64,000 nucleotides of DNA from Eubacterium oxidoreducens (GCF_900104415.1 NZ_FMXR01000015.1:1-64000); one strand, 5' to 3'. Positions 33,483 through 43,023 are shown, counted from the stretch's first letter. The notes: a model not told the origin generated them from the letters alone. Made by a program: numbers and translations.

Positions 33483-33579
33483 TAAAAATTCCCTTCACTT
33501 TATCTATGGGCAAGGTTTTGGCAAAATCTGCACTTTTTTATCAAAAAAAATAAAAAATTCTGCATTTTTTACAAAATGT

Positions 33580-33608
33580 TTGACAATAATTGTTTATGTA
33601 TATATAAT
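33580..33608 (+). promoter_or_regulatory. Consensus sigma-70 promoter
   Basis: TTGACA (33,580-33,585), a 17-base spacer and TATAAT (33,603-33,608) on the plus strand: a perfect match to the housekeeping promoter. It points to the right border of the element and serves no protein gene. Confidence 0.85.
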
Positions 33609-33614
33609 AGGTAT

Positions 33615-33688
33615 TAGAAAAGGTAGATTTAGACAAAAGGCTCGATGCTTGCACGGGTGCAATTGCTAAATGTGCCTTTATTTTTTTG
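33615..33688 (+). ncRNA. Candidate small RNA at the right end
   Basis: The predicted transcript of about 73 bases begins after the perfect promoter. An outer stem AAAGGC/GCCTTT encloses an inner TTGCAC-GG-GTGCAA hairpin and ends in ATTTTTTT. No start codon with a ribosome-binding site is present. Strong promoter, short length and terminator resemble plasmid control RNAs; the target is unknown. Confidence 0.65.
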
Positions 33689-33790
33689 CATAAAAAAAAG
33701 ACCTATTCGGTCTACTGATTAAATATCTGATTAAATTAAAATTGGTCAAGTCGCTCCTTTCCGCTAAAACAAAGGGTTTTTAAGGCTTTT

Positions 33791-33819
33791 ACTCACGGGT
33801 TCGATTCCCGTTGGCAGCT
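33791..33819 (+). other. attR: 3' fragment of a tRNA gene
   Basis: A T-stem ACGGG, loop TTCGATT, stem CCCGT, acceptor strand TGGCAGC and discriminator T fit the 3' end of a tRNA. No anticodon or D arm precedes it, and no CCA is encoded. This is the expected displaced tRNA end at the far border of an element that integrates into a tRNA 3' end. From 33,689 to 33,790 only a small GACC/GGTC hairpin and AT-rich sequence are seen. Confidence 0.8.
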
Positions 33820-33822
33820 TAT

Positions 33823-33854
33823 AAAAGCAATGAAGCAATCGCCTCATTGCTTTT
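33823..33854. terminator. Terminator next to the tRNA fragment
   Basis: AAAAGCAATGA pairs with TCATTGCTTTT. On the plus strand it would end the original tRNA transcript; on the minus strand, the oxidase-like gene at 33,859. Confidence 0.85.
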
Positions 33855-33858
33855 ACTT

Positions 33859-34344
33859 TTATCTAAGTCCTTCCGGAATCGGTCTGTGTTTTGCAGTGTA
33901 TTCCGATACCTCAATCTTAATCATGGTTACAATCGAAACAAGCTTTTCATTGAATTCAAAATCCATCCCTGTCTGCGACTTCATAAATGTACTCATCATT
34001 GCAATCTTTTCCTGCGAGTCATTAACAATCTTCGCCTTTCCTCGTCCCATCAGTGAATAATAAGACATCCCATACTGACAAGCCACTTTACCCTCAAATG
34101 GTACCACATCACATTCCATTTCAAAGCAGCATACCGGATTTTTCTCTATCACATCGAGTTTATATCCCTTAACAGCACTGTGCAGATACAACTCTAGTTT
34201 CCCCTCTTCAAATGTATATCCAAAATTCATTGGCACTATATAAGGAATCCCATCATCTACCAACCCTAAATGCAACACCTTACATTTACTAAGAATCGTT
34301 GCAATCTCATTTAGATCCGTTATTTCTAGTTCTCTTCTTGTCAT
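33859..34344 (-). CDS. Pyridoxamine 5'-phosphate oxidase-like flavin protein
   Basis: 161 residues with the split-barrel pattern of the PNP-oxidase-like / NimA family: VLHLGLVDDGIPYIVPMNFGY near the start, then KLELYLHSAVKGYKLDVI and VCCFEM. Many members bind FMN or a similar cofactor; substrates are mostly unknown. It is the first chromosomal gene beyond the element. It lies 24 bases after the carboxypeptidase gene, so the two may be co-transcribed. Confidence 0.88.
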   Translation of the reverse strand: MTRRELEITDLNEIATILSKCKVLHLGLVDDGIPYIVPMNFGYTFEEGKLELYLHSAVKGYKLDVIEKNPVCCFEMECDVVPFEGKVACQYGMSYYSLMGRGKAKIVNDSQEKIAMMSTFMKSQTGMDFEFNEKLVSIVTMIKIEVSEYTAKHRPIPEGLR

Positions 34345-34368
34345 CTATTTTCCTCCTGTCCTTCCTTA

Positions 34369-35394
34369 CTAGATTATTTTCATATCCACCGTAATTTCAT
34401 CTCCTATAGCATCAATGACTGCATAGCTTCCGCAAATCAGCGGCATGGATGGAGGCAGATGCCCAAAATCACAATCCATCACGATCGGTACATTATATTT
34501 GCCAAGAATCCCTTTTACTGCCTCATATTGGTCCAAGCCAAACATCGGCTGATCATACAGCATCGGCCTTCCAATTATAAAACCGCTGGCACCGCGAAAC
34601 CATCCGGCTTCATCCAACTGCCATAACGCACGCCTGATGGACATCACATTAAGATCACAGCATTCTAAAAACCAGATAATTCCATCCTCTCCATATAAAG
34701 AGTTAAATAGCTTCACTTGATCATATCCGGTCCCCACCAGATTGGACAAACAATCGAGGCACCCGCCTATCATTCGCCCTTCCATATGAACCCGGTCTTC
34801 TTTTTGACCATAAATCAAATGCTTATCATTGGTACAATTATACGGTGCAAGCGGATTGTCCTCAGACTTAAGCGATTCCATCTCCCATTTATCATATCCA
34901 TGAACGGTAAGATTGGTTCCTCGCAGCACTCCATACGCATCATATAACGCACGATGCCAAGGCTCCATGCCAAATGTTGCAGCGCATGGCCCATATATAG
35001 ATGCCACATTACATAATGTCGTCAGCAAAAAAGTAAAATTCGTATTGTCAGAATAGCCCATATACCACTTAGGCTCCGCATTCTTGATTCGTTCAAAATC
35101 CATATGCGACAAAATCTCACACATCAGCTCACCGCCTCCGCATGAAATCAGCACATCACTTTGATCGTCACAAAATGCCATCATAAGCTCATCTGCACAC
35201 GCTTTTGGTGTATTACTAATTCCAATTCCACTTCCTTCGTAAACATTTGGGCCAAGCCAAACGCTATGCCCCATCTCTTTCCATTTTTCAATAGAATGTT
35301 CAAAACCACTTTTATAAGGTTCTATATTGCAGCCAAATGCAGGTGCAACAAATCCGATTGTTCCATGTTCTTCTAAAAATTTCGGATAACGCAT
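34369..35394 (-). CDS. S66 family LD-carboxypeptidase / MccF-like peptidase
   Basis: About 341 residues. The N-terminal half has GTIGFVAPAFG and ends near the nucleophile elbow WYMGYSDNTNF (serine) after ISCGGGELM. The C-terminal half has the RMIGGCLDCL and WFLECCD blocks of the S66 family. These cytoplasmic enzymes trim peptidoglycan peptides or, in MccF, detoxify microcin-like conjugates. ATG at 35,392-35,394 after AAGGAG. The size and patterns are complete. Confidence 0.9.
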   Translation of the reverse strand: MRYPKFLEEHGTIGFVAPAFGCNIEPYKSGFEHSIEKWKEMGHSVWLGPNVYEGSGIGISNTPKACADELMMAFCDDQSDVLISCGGGELMCEILSHMDFERIKNAEPKWYMGYSDNTNFTFLLTTLCNVASIYGPCAATFGMEPWHRALYDAYGVLRGTNLTVHGYDKWEMESLKSEDNPLAPYNCTNDKHLIYGQKEDRVHMEGRMIGGCLDCLSNLVGTGYDQVKLFNSLYGEDGIIWFLECCDLNVMSIRRALWQLDEAGWFRGASGFIIGRPMLYDQPMFGLDQYEAVKGILGKYNVPIVMDCDFGHLPPSMPLICGSYAVIDAIGDEITVDMKII

Positions 35395-35608
35395 TCCATA
35401 CTCCTTCCATAATATCTTCACATAACGTTCACATTTCTCACATGAAGTAATCACAATTCAATTATATACTATATTCATCAGATGAGGGAAACTCATTTGA
35501 TACTCTCAGACAAACGCCCCTAAAAGTTTGTTCTGAGCAGTTAATTTTTTCATAATCTCATCCCCCCTGAGCTACATGGCAACATGTAGCTCAGCTTTGT
35601 CTTGACAG

Positions 35609-35645
35609 CAAAAAAGACCGGAAATATCATTTGATACTTCCGGTC
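35609..35645 (-). terminator. Terminator after the chemoreceptor gene
   Basis: GACCGGAAGTATC pairs with GATATTTCCGGTC around a short loop, followed by TTTTTT on the minus strand. Between here and 35,394 are a second hairpin (AGCTACATG/CATGTAGCT, 35,571-35,592), a 15-codon open frame with a GGGGGG site and a TATAAT at 35,461-35,466. Confidence 0.85.
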
Positions 35646-35661
35646 ATCTACCTATAACAGG

Positions 35662-36660
35662 TTACTTTGTTTCTACAATTCTGTCGACTAAAGGTCTAAT
35701 CTGCTCAAGAACATTTGTCATATCCTCAAACATGTACCCCTTCTTGGTAATTTTATTCTTTAGATCATTCACATTTTCTGCCACATCACTAAAATATTCC
35801 TGCGATCCTTCAATATCCTGTGCCACCGATATGATTTCATTATCACAATTTTGAATCACAACCGACATTTGTTCACTTTCCTCGCGTACCCGATCCGCCA
35901 CGCTTCGAATAGAATTAATCACTTCTTCTGTCTCATTGATACTTTCATGTGATGCATCAATGGCTTTCTTGGTATCCTCAAGTGAATCAAACAAGCGATT
36001 GTTATTATCGCCAAGCTCATCCATACTCTCATCAATATCACTGACTACATCTTTGATTTCCTGTGCCAGCTTATTTACCTCTGTAGCAACCACAGCAAAG
36101 CCTTTTCCTGCTTCTCCCGCTCTGGCAGCTTCGATGGATGCATTGAGCGCCAACAGATTGGTCTGTGTGGCAAATCCATTAATCAATTCCACCTTTTGCT
36201 TAATATCATCAAAACTCTTTTGGAATTCATCAAATACTTTTTGCATCTCTTCGATTGTTTCAAGAACCGAATCAGAGCTGGCATCGACCTTTTGCATTCC
36301 CTCACTTGAGCCATCTGCCGCCGTCATAAGTTCATCGATAATATTTTCAAAATGTTCCGTCACCGTATTGATGGATTGAAATTCCATCTGAAAATTCTCA
36401 ACACTTTCAATGATATTTTCATATCTTTCCTGCACCAATCCAAACGAATCGTGTATGGTATCAATTCCACTGATTGTTACATACTCTTCATCTTGTAATT
36501 TTCGCTTTTGTATTAATGCAAAATCGCCAATTGCTTTAATTGGTTCAAGTTGTTCTTCTTTCGTTCTTAATGGCTTTTTCTTAATCGTCGCTTTTACAAC
36601 TTGCGGCTCCGCCTTTTGTTCGATCTTAACTTCTTGTTTATTTCTGTTAAAAAATCCCAT
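35662..36660 (-). CDS. Soluble methyl-accepting chemotaxis protein
   Basis: 332 residues with no membrane helix. The signalling hairpin tip is intact ([20 protein letters not shown], then [17 protein letters not shown]). Long coiled-coil arms fill the rest. The N-terminal 90 residues have no recognised sensor domain and start with a basic, P/K-rich stretch. It should act on CheA/CheW in the cytoplasm. The FIST-domain gene directly before it, 17 bases away, is a good candidate sensor partner. ATG after AAAGGAG. Implies a motile host or CheA-type signalling. Confidence 0.9.
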   Translation of the reverse strand: MGFFNRNKQEVKIEQKAEPQVVKATIKKKPLRTKEEQLEPIKAIGDFALIQKRKLQDEEYVTISGIDTIHDSFGLVQERYENIIESVENFQMEFQSINTVTEHFENIIDELMTAADGSSEGMQKVDASSDSVLETIEEMQKVFDEFQKSFDDIKQKVELINGFATQTNLLALNASIEAARAGEAGKGFAVVATEVNKLAQEIKDVVSDIDESMDELGDNNNRLFDSLEDTKKAIDASHESINETEEVINSIRSVADRVREESEQMSVVIQNCDNEIISVAQDIEGSQEYFSDVAENVNDLKNKITKKGYMFEDMTNVLEQIRPLVDRIVETK

Positions 36661-36677
36661 GACTTCGTTCTCCTTTC

Positions 36678-37769
36678 CTATTCGAACACAACTACAACCA
36701 TAGTCTGATTTACATGCTGGAGCTTATATTGTTCACCGCCTCCAACTACACCGACATGTGGTCCTAAATCTTCCATATTGGAAAGGAATCGATCCATGTA
36801 TTTTTCATTACCAAACAAAATATGTCGATAAATGCAATTAATCGTAAATACAAATGACACCTTACCATCCGAAGCTATTTTCTCTCTGGTCTGTTCATTA
36901 ATCTGATCATAATCAAGCAATTCCAAGATGGCAATCGTATCATTTTCATTTACCCGTTTGTATGAAATGATACTTCCATTCTTGCCAAGTTCGTATGGTG
37001 AAATAATATAAGTATCATCTCCCACGATTCGGCCAAGCGGATTTTGTAATGCATTATCAACGATTGCATTTCCACCAACGCCGGTCTCTTGCTCATAAAC
37101 CGAAGTCGCTGCTTGATGATCCAGTGAAATCAACTCTCTATTAGATGTATTTACTTCTGTTGCAACATGTCTCTTGGCATCTACCGGAATTCCATAGATA
37201 TTTTCTGAATAAGTTCGAATCTTACCGGAAGTATTCTTTACAACAAGCCAGGCACATGCATCTTCATAAATTGCTCCGTCCACACAGACATAAGCAGTCT
37301 TTCCATTTGGAACACCAAAAACAGTTCCACCTGCAAGCGTTATCCCTCTTTTCTCAAGGGCAACATTCATCGATGAAACGAGCTGTTCCTCATCATTTGT
37401 GCAATATTCAAGACACACTGTATTATCTGCAGTTGCCGAAAGACTCGTTAATGCCTGATCTAAATCATCAATATCATACAAAGGAGAAGTTGACAAAAAC
37501 CTAAGCACGCCGCTCTTAACCTGCGCTCCCTGTCCAAATGCAACTACAACCAGAATCTGATCTGACACAACCTTTCCAACATAAGACGTCGCACTTGTTC
37601 CAATAAGTGGAACATCCGGATACTTTTCGGCTAAAAGGCCGGATATCTCTTCGAGACTTTCATAAGATGATTGAAAATAAATACCTGCCGGAGCACTGAT
37701 CTTCGTCGTAGCTTCAGCAACAGCTTCTTTCGCTGCCTTTTTTTGAGATTTTCCGATTGTAATCTGCAA
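36678..37769 (-). CDS. FIST-domain sensor protein
   Basis: About 363 residues. An N-terminal FIST domain has the pattern [27 protein letters not shown]-terminal FIST_C-like part follows ([21 protein letters not shown]). FIST proteins are thought to sense small molecules such as amino acids and often go with chemotaxis or GGDEF proteins. I place the start at TTG 37,767-37,769, because AAGGAGG lies 8 bases before; a longer frame has no such signal. It is one unit with the soluble chemoreceptor. Confidence 0.88.
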   Translation of the reverse strand: MQITIGKSQKKAAKEAVAEATTKISAPAGIYFQSSYESLEEISGLLAEKYPDVPLIGTSATSYVGKVVSDQILVVVAFGQGAQVKSGVLRFLSTSPLYDIDDLDQALTSLSATADNTVCLEYCTNDEEQLVSSMNVALEKRGITLAGGTVFGVPNGKTAYVCVDGAIYEDACAWLVVKNTSGKIRTYSENIYGIPVDAKRHVATEVNTSNRELISLDHQAATSVYEQETGVGGNAIVDNALQNPLGRIVGDDTYIISPYELGKNGSIISYKRVNENDTIAILELLDYDQINEQTREKIASDGKVSFVFTINCIYRHILFGNEKYMDRFLSNMEDLGPHVGVVGGGEQYKLQHVNQTMVVVVFE

Positions 37770-37900
37770 AATGCTTTCCTCCTTAATATCAAACACTTAA
37801 AACTCGTACATTTTTCCTAACACTAATGTGAGTATAACACTTAACTCCCATAATTGTCTATTACTTTTATCCTATTTTGCGAGTTTTTCTAACAAAACAT

Positions 37901-37932
37901 AAAAAAGCACCGACTTTAATGTCGATGCTTTT
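37901..37932 (-). terminator. Terminator after the nucleoside transporter operon
   Basis: AAAGCATCGAC pairs with GTCGGTGCTTT around ATTAAA, followed by TTT on the minus strand. Confidence 0.85.
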
Positions 37933-37939
37933 AAAGATT

Positions 37940-38920
37940 TTATCGTTCTTCTCTATAATATGGAAGGCCAAGACTTTCCGGTGGTTGATTCTCTCTCTTG
38001 TTACGAATACTCGTAATTACTAATACAATAATCGTTACCACGTATGGAAGCATCTTAAAGATTTCCTGTGATGCACGATCCAATCCCGGAATGTATAAAT
38101 ATAAAATATATAATGCTCCAAACAAGAATGAACCCCAAATCGCATGAGCCGGATTCCACAATGCAAAGATTACAAGTGCAACTGCCAGCCAGCCTCTATC
38201 ACCAAATCCGTTATTTGTCCAGGTTCCTCCTAGATATTCCATGACGAAATAAACTCCGCCTAATCCTGCAATTCCACCTCCTAAAACAGTTGTTACGTAT
38301 TTATACTTTGTAACACTGATGCCGGCAGCATCTGCTGTTGCCGGGTTCTCACCTACTGCTCTAAGATTAAGTCCAACTCTTGTCTTCTTAAGCAAAAGCG
38401 TTAAACAAATTGCAAGTATCACTGCAACATAGGTCAAAAAACCATAAGAAAATAAAATCGGTCCGATTACCGGAATCTCTGAAAGTTTCGGTATACTCTG
38501 CTGAAAGGCCTTTGCAGTGGTTGCAACTGAAATCTGTCCAACACCACCTGCCAGCTTTGACATAGAACCTCCAAAGAAATTGCCAAATCCCACACCAAAA
38601 GTAGTAAGCGCAAGACCAACTACATTCTGATTAGCTCGAAGTGAAATGGTAAGAAAACTGTATATAAATGCTCCTAATGCCGCGCATCCAAATCCGCAAA
38701 GCAATGCGATAATAAGTCCTATAAATCCGTTTGGATTAGTTATTGCATTTTCATAATGAAAAGCGCCCATAAGACCGGCAACGCCACCCATGTACATAAT
38801 ACCCGGAATTCCAAGATTCAAGTTACCGCTCTTTTCCGTCATAATCTCACCGGTAGCACCAAATAGCATCGGTATTCCCTGACCAATAGCTTTTTGAATA
38901 AATACAACTATGATACCCAT
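37940..38920 (-). CDS. BMP-type nucleoside ABC transporter permease
   Basis: 326 residues, about eight to ten membrane segments. It begins IIVVFIQKAIGQGIPMLFGATGE and has the GLNLRAVGENPATADAAGIS loop that meets the ATPase. It belongs to the RbsC-like permeases of the BMP/nucleoside class (NupQ/YufQ type). It lies one base after the second permease gene. Together they form the membrane channel for nucleosides or related compounds. Confidence 0.92.
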   Translation of the reverse strand: MGIIVVFIQKAIGQGIPMLFGATGEIMTEKSGNLNLGIPGIMYMGGVAGLMGAFHYENAITNPNGFIGLIIALLCGFGCAALGAFIYSFLTISLRANQNVVGLALTTFGVGFGNFFGGSMSKLAGGVGQISVATTAKAFQQSIPKLSEIPVIGPILFSYGFLTYVAVILAICLTLLLKKTRVGLNLRAVGENPATADAAGISVTKYKYVTTVLGGGIAGLGGVYFVMEYLGGTWTNNGFGDRGWLAVALVIFALWNPAHAIWGSFLFGALYILYLYIPGLDRASQEIFKMLPYVVTIIVLVITSIRNKRENQPPESLGLPYYREER

Positions 38921-38921
38921 A

Positions 38922-40034
38922 CTATTTTACCTCCTTTTTCGCACTATGAAATTCAATTTTATATTGAATAAAGAATTCACTACCAATTAAGAAAAACAGC
39001 AAAATACCGGTGATAACATCCGATGCATTATCATTCAGACCAAACTGGGATGCAATCTGAATTGCTCCTTGTTGTAAAAACGCAATCAAAAGTGACACTA
39101 TAATCATAGATACTGCATTAAAATGCGCCATCCACGCAATAATAATTGCTGTAAATCCTCGGCCGCCCGCTGTCTCCGTCGATATCGTATGCGAAGAACC
39201 GCTAACCATTAAAAATCCCGCAAGTCCACAGATTGCTCCGGAAATTGCCATAGTTCTAAGGATAACTTTACGCACGGAAATACCGGCATAACGTGCCGTA
39301 TTTTGACTCGCACCTACAACCGCTATTTCATATCCTTGCTTACTCTTAGACATATAGATGGACATAAATGCCGTAAGTGCCAGGACAATCACTACGATTA
39401 ATACATAGGCCTGACTTGTACCAATCTGAGGAAGCCATCCTTTCTTAGTCGCGGAATTGATAATTCCAACCGTATTAGATCCAACCGGATTTTCCCAATA
39501 TACGATGCAAAACGTAACAATCTGCGTGGCGACATAGTTCAGCATCAATGTAAACAGTGTTTCATTCGTATTAAGTCTAGCCTTGAAAAATGCCGGAATT
39601 AATCCCCATATCATTCCTGCGCCGCAGCTAACGATCACCATAACAATCATCAAAAGCCAACCAGCCATCTTATCGCTGCAATAAATCATAACAGCAGCAC
39701 ATGCACATCCGCCAACCAAGATCTGACCTTCTGCTCCGATATTCCAAAAACGCATCTTAAATGCCGGCGTCAATCCGACTGCGACAATTAACAAAATCAT
39801 CGTCTCTCGAATCGTCTGCCAGGTACGACGAACATTTCCAACTGCTCCATCCACAAGCCCAACATAGACCTGAAGCGGATTTTGTTTTGTTATTACTACA
39901 ATCACAAGTGCGCATACAATTAGTGCAAATACAACGGCAAGCACACGAATCATCCAGGCTTTTTTCCTCGGCATATCTTCGCGCTTAGCCAGACGGAACA
40001 CGCCTTTATCATTTAAAGCATACGATGTTTTCAT
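38922..40034 (-). CDS. BMP-type nucleoside ABC transporter permease
   Basis: 370 residues, about ten membrane segments. The long first part (MIRVLAVVFALIVCALVIVV) and the ATPase-contact loop YEIAVVGASQNTARYAGIS fit the NupP/YufP class. The start overlaps the end of the ATPase gene by four bases (ATGA), which signals translational coupling in this operon. Confidence 0.92.
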   Translation of the reverse strand: MKTSYALNDKGVFRLAKREDMPRKKAWMIRVLAVVFALIVCALVIVVITKQNPLQVYVGLVDGAVGNVRRTWQTIRETMILLIVAVGLTPAFKMRFWNIGAEGQILVGGCACAAVMIYCSDKMAGWLLMIVMVIVSCGAGMIWGLIPAFFKARLNTNETLFTLMLNYVATQIVTFCIVYWENPVGSNTVGIINSATKKGWLPQIGTSQAYVLIVVIVLALTAFMSIYMSKSKQGYEIAVVGASQNTARYAGISVRKVILRTMAISGAICGLAGFLMVSGSSHTISTETAGGRGFTAIIIAWMAHFNAVSMIIVSLLIAFLQQGAIQIASQFGLNDNASDVITGILLFFLIGSEFFIQYKIEFHSAKKEVK

Positions 40035-41563
40035 GATTTACTTGCCTCCTTTCCTCCGATCATAAGCAGACCGATTTCTTCTTTTGTCGTCTTTCTCGCA
40101 TCTACAATACCGCTAATTTTTCCGTCACATAAAACCATGATGCGATCACACAAATCCATCAGCACATCCAAATCTTCACCGACACACATAACAGCAGTTC
40201 CTTTTTCTTTTTCTTCGCATAAAAGATTATAGATTGTATACGAAGAATTGATATCCAATCCTCTAACCGGATATGCTACCATCATAACGATTGGATCAGA
40301 AGCAATTTCTCGTCCAACCAAAACCTTTTGAACATTTCCTCCGGACAATCTTCCAACCGGATAATCCACTCCCGGAGTTACAACGTTCAAACGATCTACC
40401 ACTCGCTCTGCTAACTTACGCGGCGACTTTCGATCCGCAAAAAAGAAACCGCCGTCTTTATAACCGCGAATCATCATATTATCTACCATGTCCATTCCGG
40501 CTACCAATCCCATACCAAGACGATCTTCCGGAACAAATGCCATATTGATTCCTAATTCTCTGATTTTCGCTGTCTTCATCCCCGAAATCTGTATTTCTTC
40601 ACCGGATGGCGGATAATACAAAATTCTTCCGGATGATATCGTATGCAATCCAACGATGGATTCTAACAATTCTTTTTGACCGTTACCGGAGATACCGGCT
40701 ATTCCAAGAATCTCCCCGCTATTGGCTGTAAAAGAAATATGTTCTAGAATATTTCTTCCCTCAAGATTTTTACAGACAAGATCTTCTACAACAATTCGCT
40801 TCTGCGTATTTACCGGATCCTTCCGATTAATATCAAGTGTTACTTTCTCACCCACCATCATTTCCGTGAGCTTTGAAGTGTCTGCATCTTTTGTATCAAT
40901 CGTATCAATATATTTACCTTTTCTAAGAATCGTTACTCGATCTGATATCTCAAGAACCTCATTTAGTTTATGCGTAATAATGATAATTGACTTCCCACTC
41001 TTTTTCATATTACGCAAAACTTGAAAGAGTTTTTCCGTCTCCTGTGGTGTCAAAACAGCTGTAGGCTCATCAAGAATCAGTACATTGGCTCCTCGATATA
41101 ACACTTTAACAATTTCAACCGTCTGCTTTTGTGAAACTGACATGTCATATATCTTTTGTGTCAGATCAAGTTCAAATCCATACTTATTTGTAAGTTCTTC
41201 GGCGTCTTTATAGATATCCTCTCTCTTAACGCCTCTTTTCCACTTATGACCAAGAACAATATTTTCACCGGCCGTCAATACATCCACCAATTTAAAATGT
41301 TGATGAATCATTCCGATTCCCAGATCAAAAGAATCCTTTGGTGAGCGAATCACAACTTCTTTTCCATCTACGAATATATTTCCCTCATCCGGAAAATAAA
41401 TACCGGACAGCATATTCATAAGCGTAGTCTTTCCGCTTCCATTTTCTCCTAATATTGCTAAGATTTCGCCTTCTCTAACAGAAAGATTAATATTGTCATT
41501 TGCAACCACATCGCCAAAACGTTTGGTTATATTTTTTAGTTCAATGGCATTTTTCACTTCCAC
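40031..41563 (-). CDS. BMP-type nucleoside ABC transporter ATPase (double domain)
   Basis: About 510 residues with two ABC domains in tandem. Domain 1 has Walker A GENGSGKTTL and LILDEPTAVL, with an altered signature (MSVSQKQTVE). Domain 2 has an altered Walker A (GISGNGQKELL) and an intact signature LSGGNVQKVLVGREI. This uneven pair is usual for the RbsA/NupO/YufO class. I chose GTG at 41,561-41,563, preceded by AAGGAGG. It drives the two permeases that follow. Confidence 0.93.
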   Translation of the reverse strand: MEVKNAIELKNITKRFGDVVANDNINLSVREGEILAILGENGSGKTTLMNMLSGIYFPDEGNIFVDGKEVVIRSPKDSFDLGIGMIHQHFKLVDVLTAGENIVLGHKWKRGVKREDIYKDAEELTNKYGFELDLTQKIYDMSVSQKQTVEIVKVLYRGANVLILDEPTAVLTPQETEKLFQVLRNMKKSGKSIIIITHKLNEVLEISDRVTILRKGKYIDTIDTKDADTSKLTEMMVGEKVTLDINRKDPVNTQKRIVVEDLVCKNLEGRNILEHISFTANSGEILGIAGISGNGQKELLESIVGLHTISSGRILYYPPSGEEIQISGMKTAKIRELGINMAFVPEDRLGMGLVAGMDMVDNMMIRGYKDGGFFFADRKSPRKLAERVVDRLNVVTPGVDYPVGRLSGGNVQKVLVGREIASDPIVMMVAYPVRGLDINSSYTIYNLLCEEKEKGTAVMCVGEDLDVLMDLCDRIMVLCDGKISGIVDARKTTKEEIGLLMIGGKEASKS

Positions 41564-41644
41564 TTTGTTCCTCCTTAAACTGCTTTGTTCCCTTTCACAA
41601 TTTTTCCATGAAAATGCAAAAACTCTGAAATAAAGCAAAACTGC

Positions 41645-41678
41645 AAAAAGCGGGAGCTTTGTATAACAAAGCCCCGCC
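41645..41678 (-). terminator. Terminator between lipoprotein and ATPase genes
   Basis: GCGGGGCTTTGTT pairs with AACAAAGCTCCCGC and is followed by TTTTT on the minus strand. It probably lowers expression of the later genes relative to the binding protein. Confidence 0.88.
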
Positions 41679-41707
41679 CTACCGTGTATTTTACCTATTG
41701 CGGCAAA

Positions 41708-42934
41708 TTATTCTGTCGTTAATTCTGTAATGCCATCAATTCTTAGATCAAATGCCGGTGCCGAAATAACTGTTGATTCCTGGAATACTCCATCCGATAC
41801 ATACTGCTCATAGGAAGCATAATCTCCACCTTCTGCAATCAAATCTTCAATTGACTTACCACCAATTGTAAATGTTGATGTATCAAATACCTTAAGACTT
41901 CCATCTTTGATTGCTGCAATTACTTCATCTACTTTATCCTGTGTTCTTTCTGCGCAAGCATCTCCAAGTGTTGTAAGAGCTACTGCATCTGAAGCAAATC
42001 CTTCTGACCAATCAGTTGCAATGGCTTCACCATTTAACACGCAACTAACTGCATAATCATAATATACTGCCCAGTTATTCGTCGATGATGTCAGTGCTGT
42101 TGTTGCTGCTACTGATGTCATATCAACATTGTAACCAACACAAGGAACGCCCTTTTCCTCACATGCTGAAGGTGCTCCGGTTGTATCTGCATGCTGAGAT
42201 ATTAACACACAGCCATCTGCAATCAATGCATCTGCAGTCTCTTTTTCCTTAGAGATATCTGCCCAGCTGTTTGTATACTGTACTTCCATTGTTGCGCTAT
42301 CGCATACGCTCTTAACACCAAGATAGAACGCTGTATATCCTGATACCACCTCTGCATATGGATATGCACCAACATAACCAATCTTGCAAGCATCTTCTGT
42401 CACTTCGCCTGCTTCAATCATTTCATTTAATTTAAGACCAGCAACTACACCACTTACATAGCGTGCTTCATAAATATTATCAAAGTAATTGTGCATGTTA
42501 GAAAGTCCTGAAGATGCTGCCTGATATCCTGTTGCATGACAGAACTGAATCTCCGGAAATTCCTCTGCAGCCTGCTTAATATAGTCCTCATGTCCAAAGC
42601 TTGTTCCGAAAATAATATCGCATCCCTGTTCTGCAAGATCAACAGCTGCATCATAGCATTCTTCACTTTCCGGAATAGTCGTCTTTTCGATAACCTGATC
42701 TTCTGAAATTCCAAGATCTTCCATCATCTGGTCTATTCCCTTCATATGAGACTCCGTATATCCCTCGTTCTCATCGCCGATATAGATTACACCAATCTTA
42801 ATATCAGCTGCAGATACCTGCGTTGTTCCTTCTGCTGTCGACGTTGCATCCGAATCTGCACCACTGCTTGAGCATCCAGCCAGCATGGCTACCGATAATC
42901 CTGCAATCAGTAATGAACTGATTAACTTTTTCAT
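41708..42934 (-). CDS. BMP family nucleoside-binding lipoprotein
   Basis: 408 residues. Lipoprotein signal MKKLISSLLIAGLSVAMLAGC with lipobox LAGC. The BMP (PnrA-like) fold follows with DIKIGVIYIGDENEGYTESH at the start, DIIFGTSFGHEDYI and KIGYVGAYPYAEVVSGY, as in purine-nucleoside-binding proteins. It captures the substrate for the downstream transporter. Higher expression is suggested by a terminator after it. Promoter likely TAGACA-N18-TAATAT at 42,975-43,004 on the minus strand. Confidence 0.93.
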   Translation of the reverse strand: MKKLISSLLIAGLSVAMLAGCSSSGADSDATSTAEGTTQVSAADIKIGVIYIGDENEGYTESHMKGIDQMMEDLGISEDQVIEKTTIPESEECYDAAVDLAEQGCDIIFGTSFGHEDYIKQAAEEFPEIQFCHATGYQAASSGLSNMHNYFDNIYEARYVSGVVAGLKLNEMIEAGEVTEDACKIGYVGAYPYAEVVSGYTAFYLGVKSVCDSATMEVQYTNSWADISKEKETADALIADGCVLISQHADTTGAPSACEEKGVPCVGYNVDMTSVAATTALTSSTNNWAVYYDYAVSCVLNGEAIATDWSEGFASDAVALTTLGDACAERTQDKVDEVIAAIKDGSLKVFDTSTFTIGGKSIEDLIAEGGDYASYEQYVSDGVFQESTVISAPAFDLRIDGITELTTE

Positions 42935-42974
42935 TTTTTTGTCCTCCTGTAAACGCTTTTTTTGCTACCTACTT

Positions 42975-43004
42975 ATATTAGAGCATAGATAAACATTTGT
43001 CTAT
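42975..43004 (-). promoter_or_regulatory. Candidate promoter of the BMP operon
   Basis: Minus strand TAGACA, an 18-base spacer and TAATAT, about 40 bases before the lipoprotein start. Reasonable but not perfect match. Confidence 0.5.
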
Positions 43005-43023
43005 CCAAAATCCAACAAACAGT

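Larger units (their letters stand above)
1..33819. mobile_element. Integrated conjugative element, right-hand part
   Basis: A run of minus-strand genes for type IV secretion, plasmid-like segregation and DNA replication ends at a tRNA 3' fragment at 33,791-33,819. To the right the genes change to ordinary housekeeping genes. Terminator hairpins and a shared GTACTTA motif recur only inside this region. The left border, integrase, relaxase and coupling protein are not in the window, so the full size is unknown. The mix of conjugation and replication genes argues against a prophage. Boundary at the right is well supported; the left is open. Confidence 0.85.

Noticed and set aside
33730-33819. 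A complete tRNA gene
   Set aside because: Only the T-arm and acceptor fold. No D arm or 7-base anticodon loop with a proper stem can be made from the upstream bases.
35602-35630. TTGACA-N17-TATCAT promoter on the plus strand
   Set aside because: It overlaps the terminator of the chemoreceptor gene and leads antisense into that gene; likely chance.
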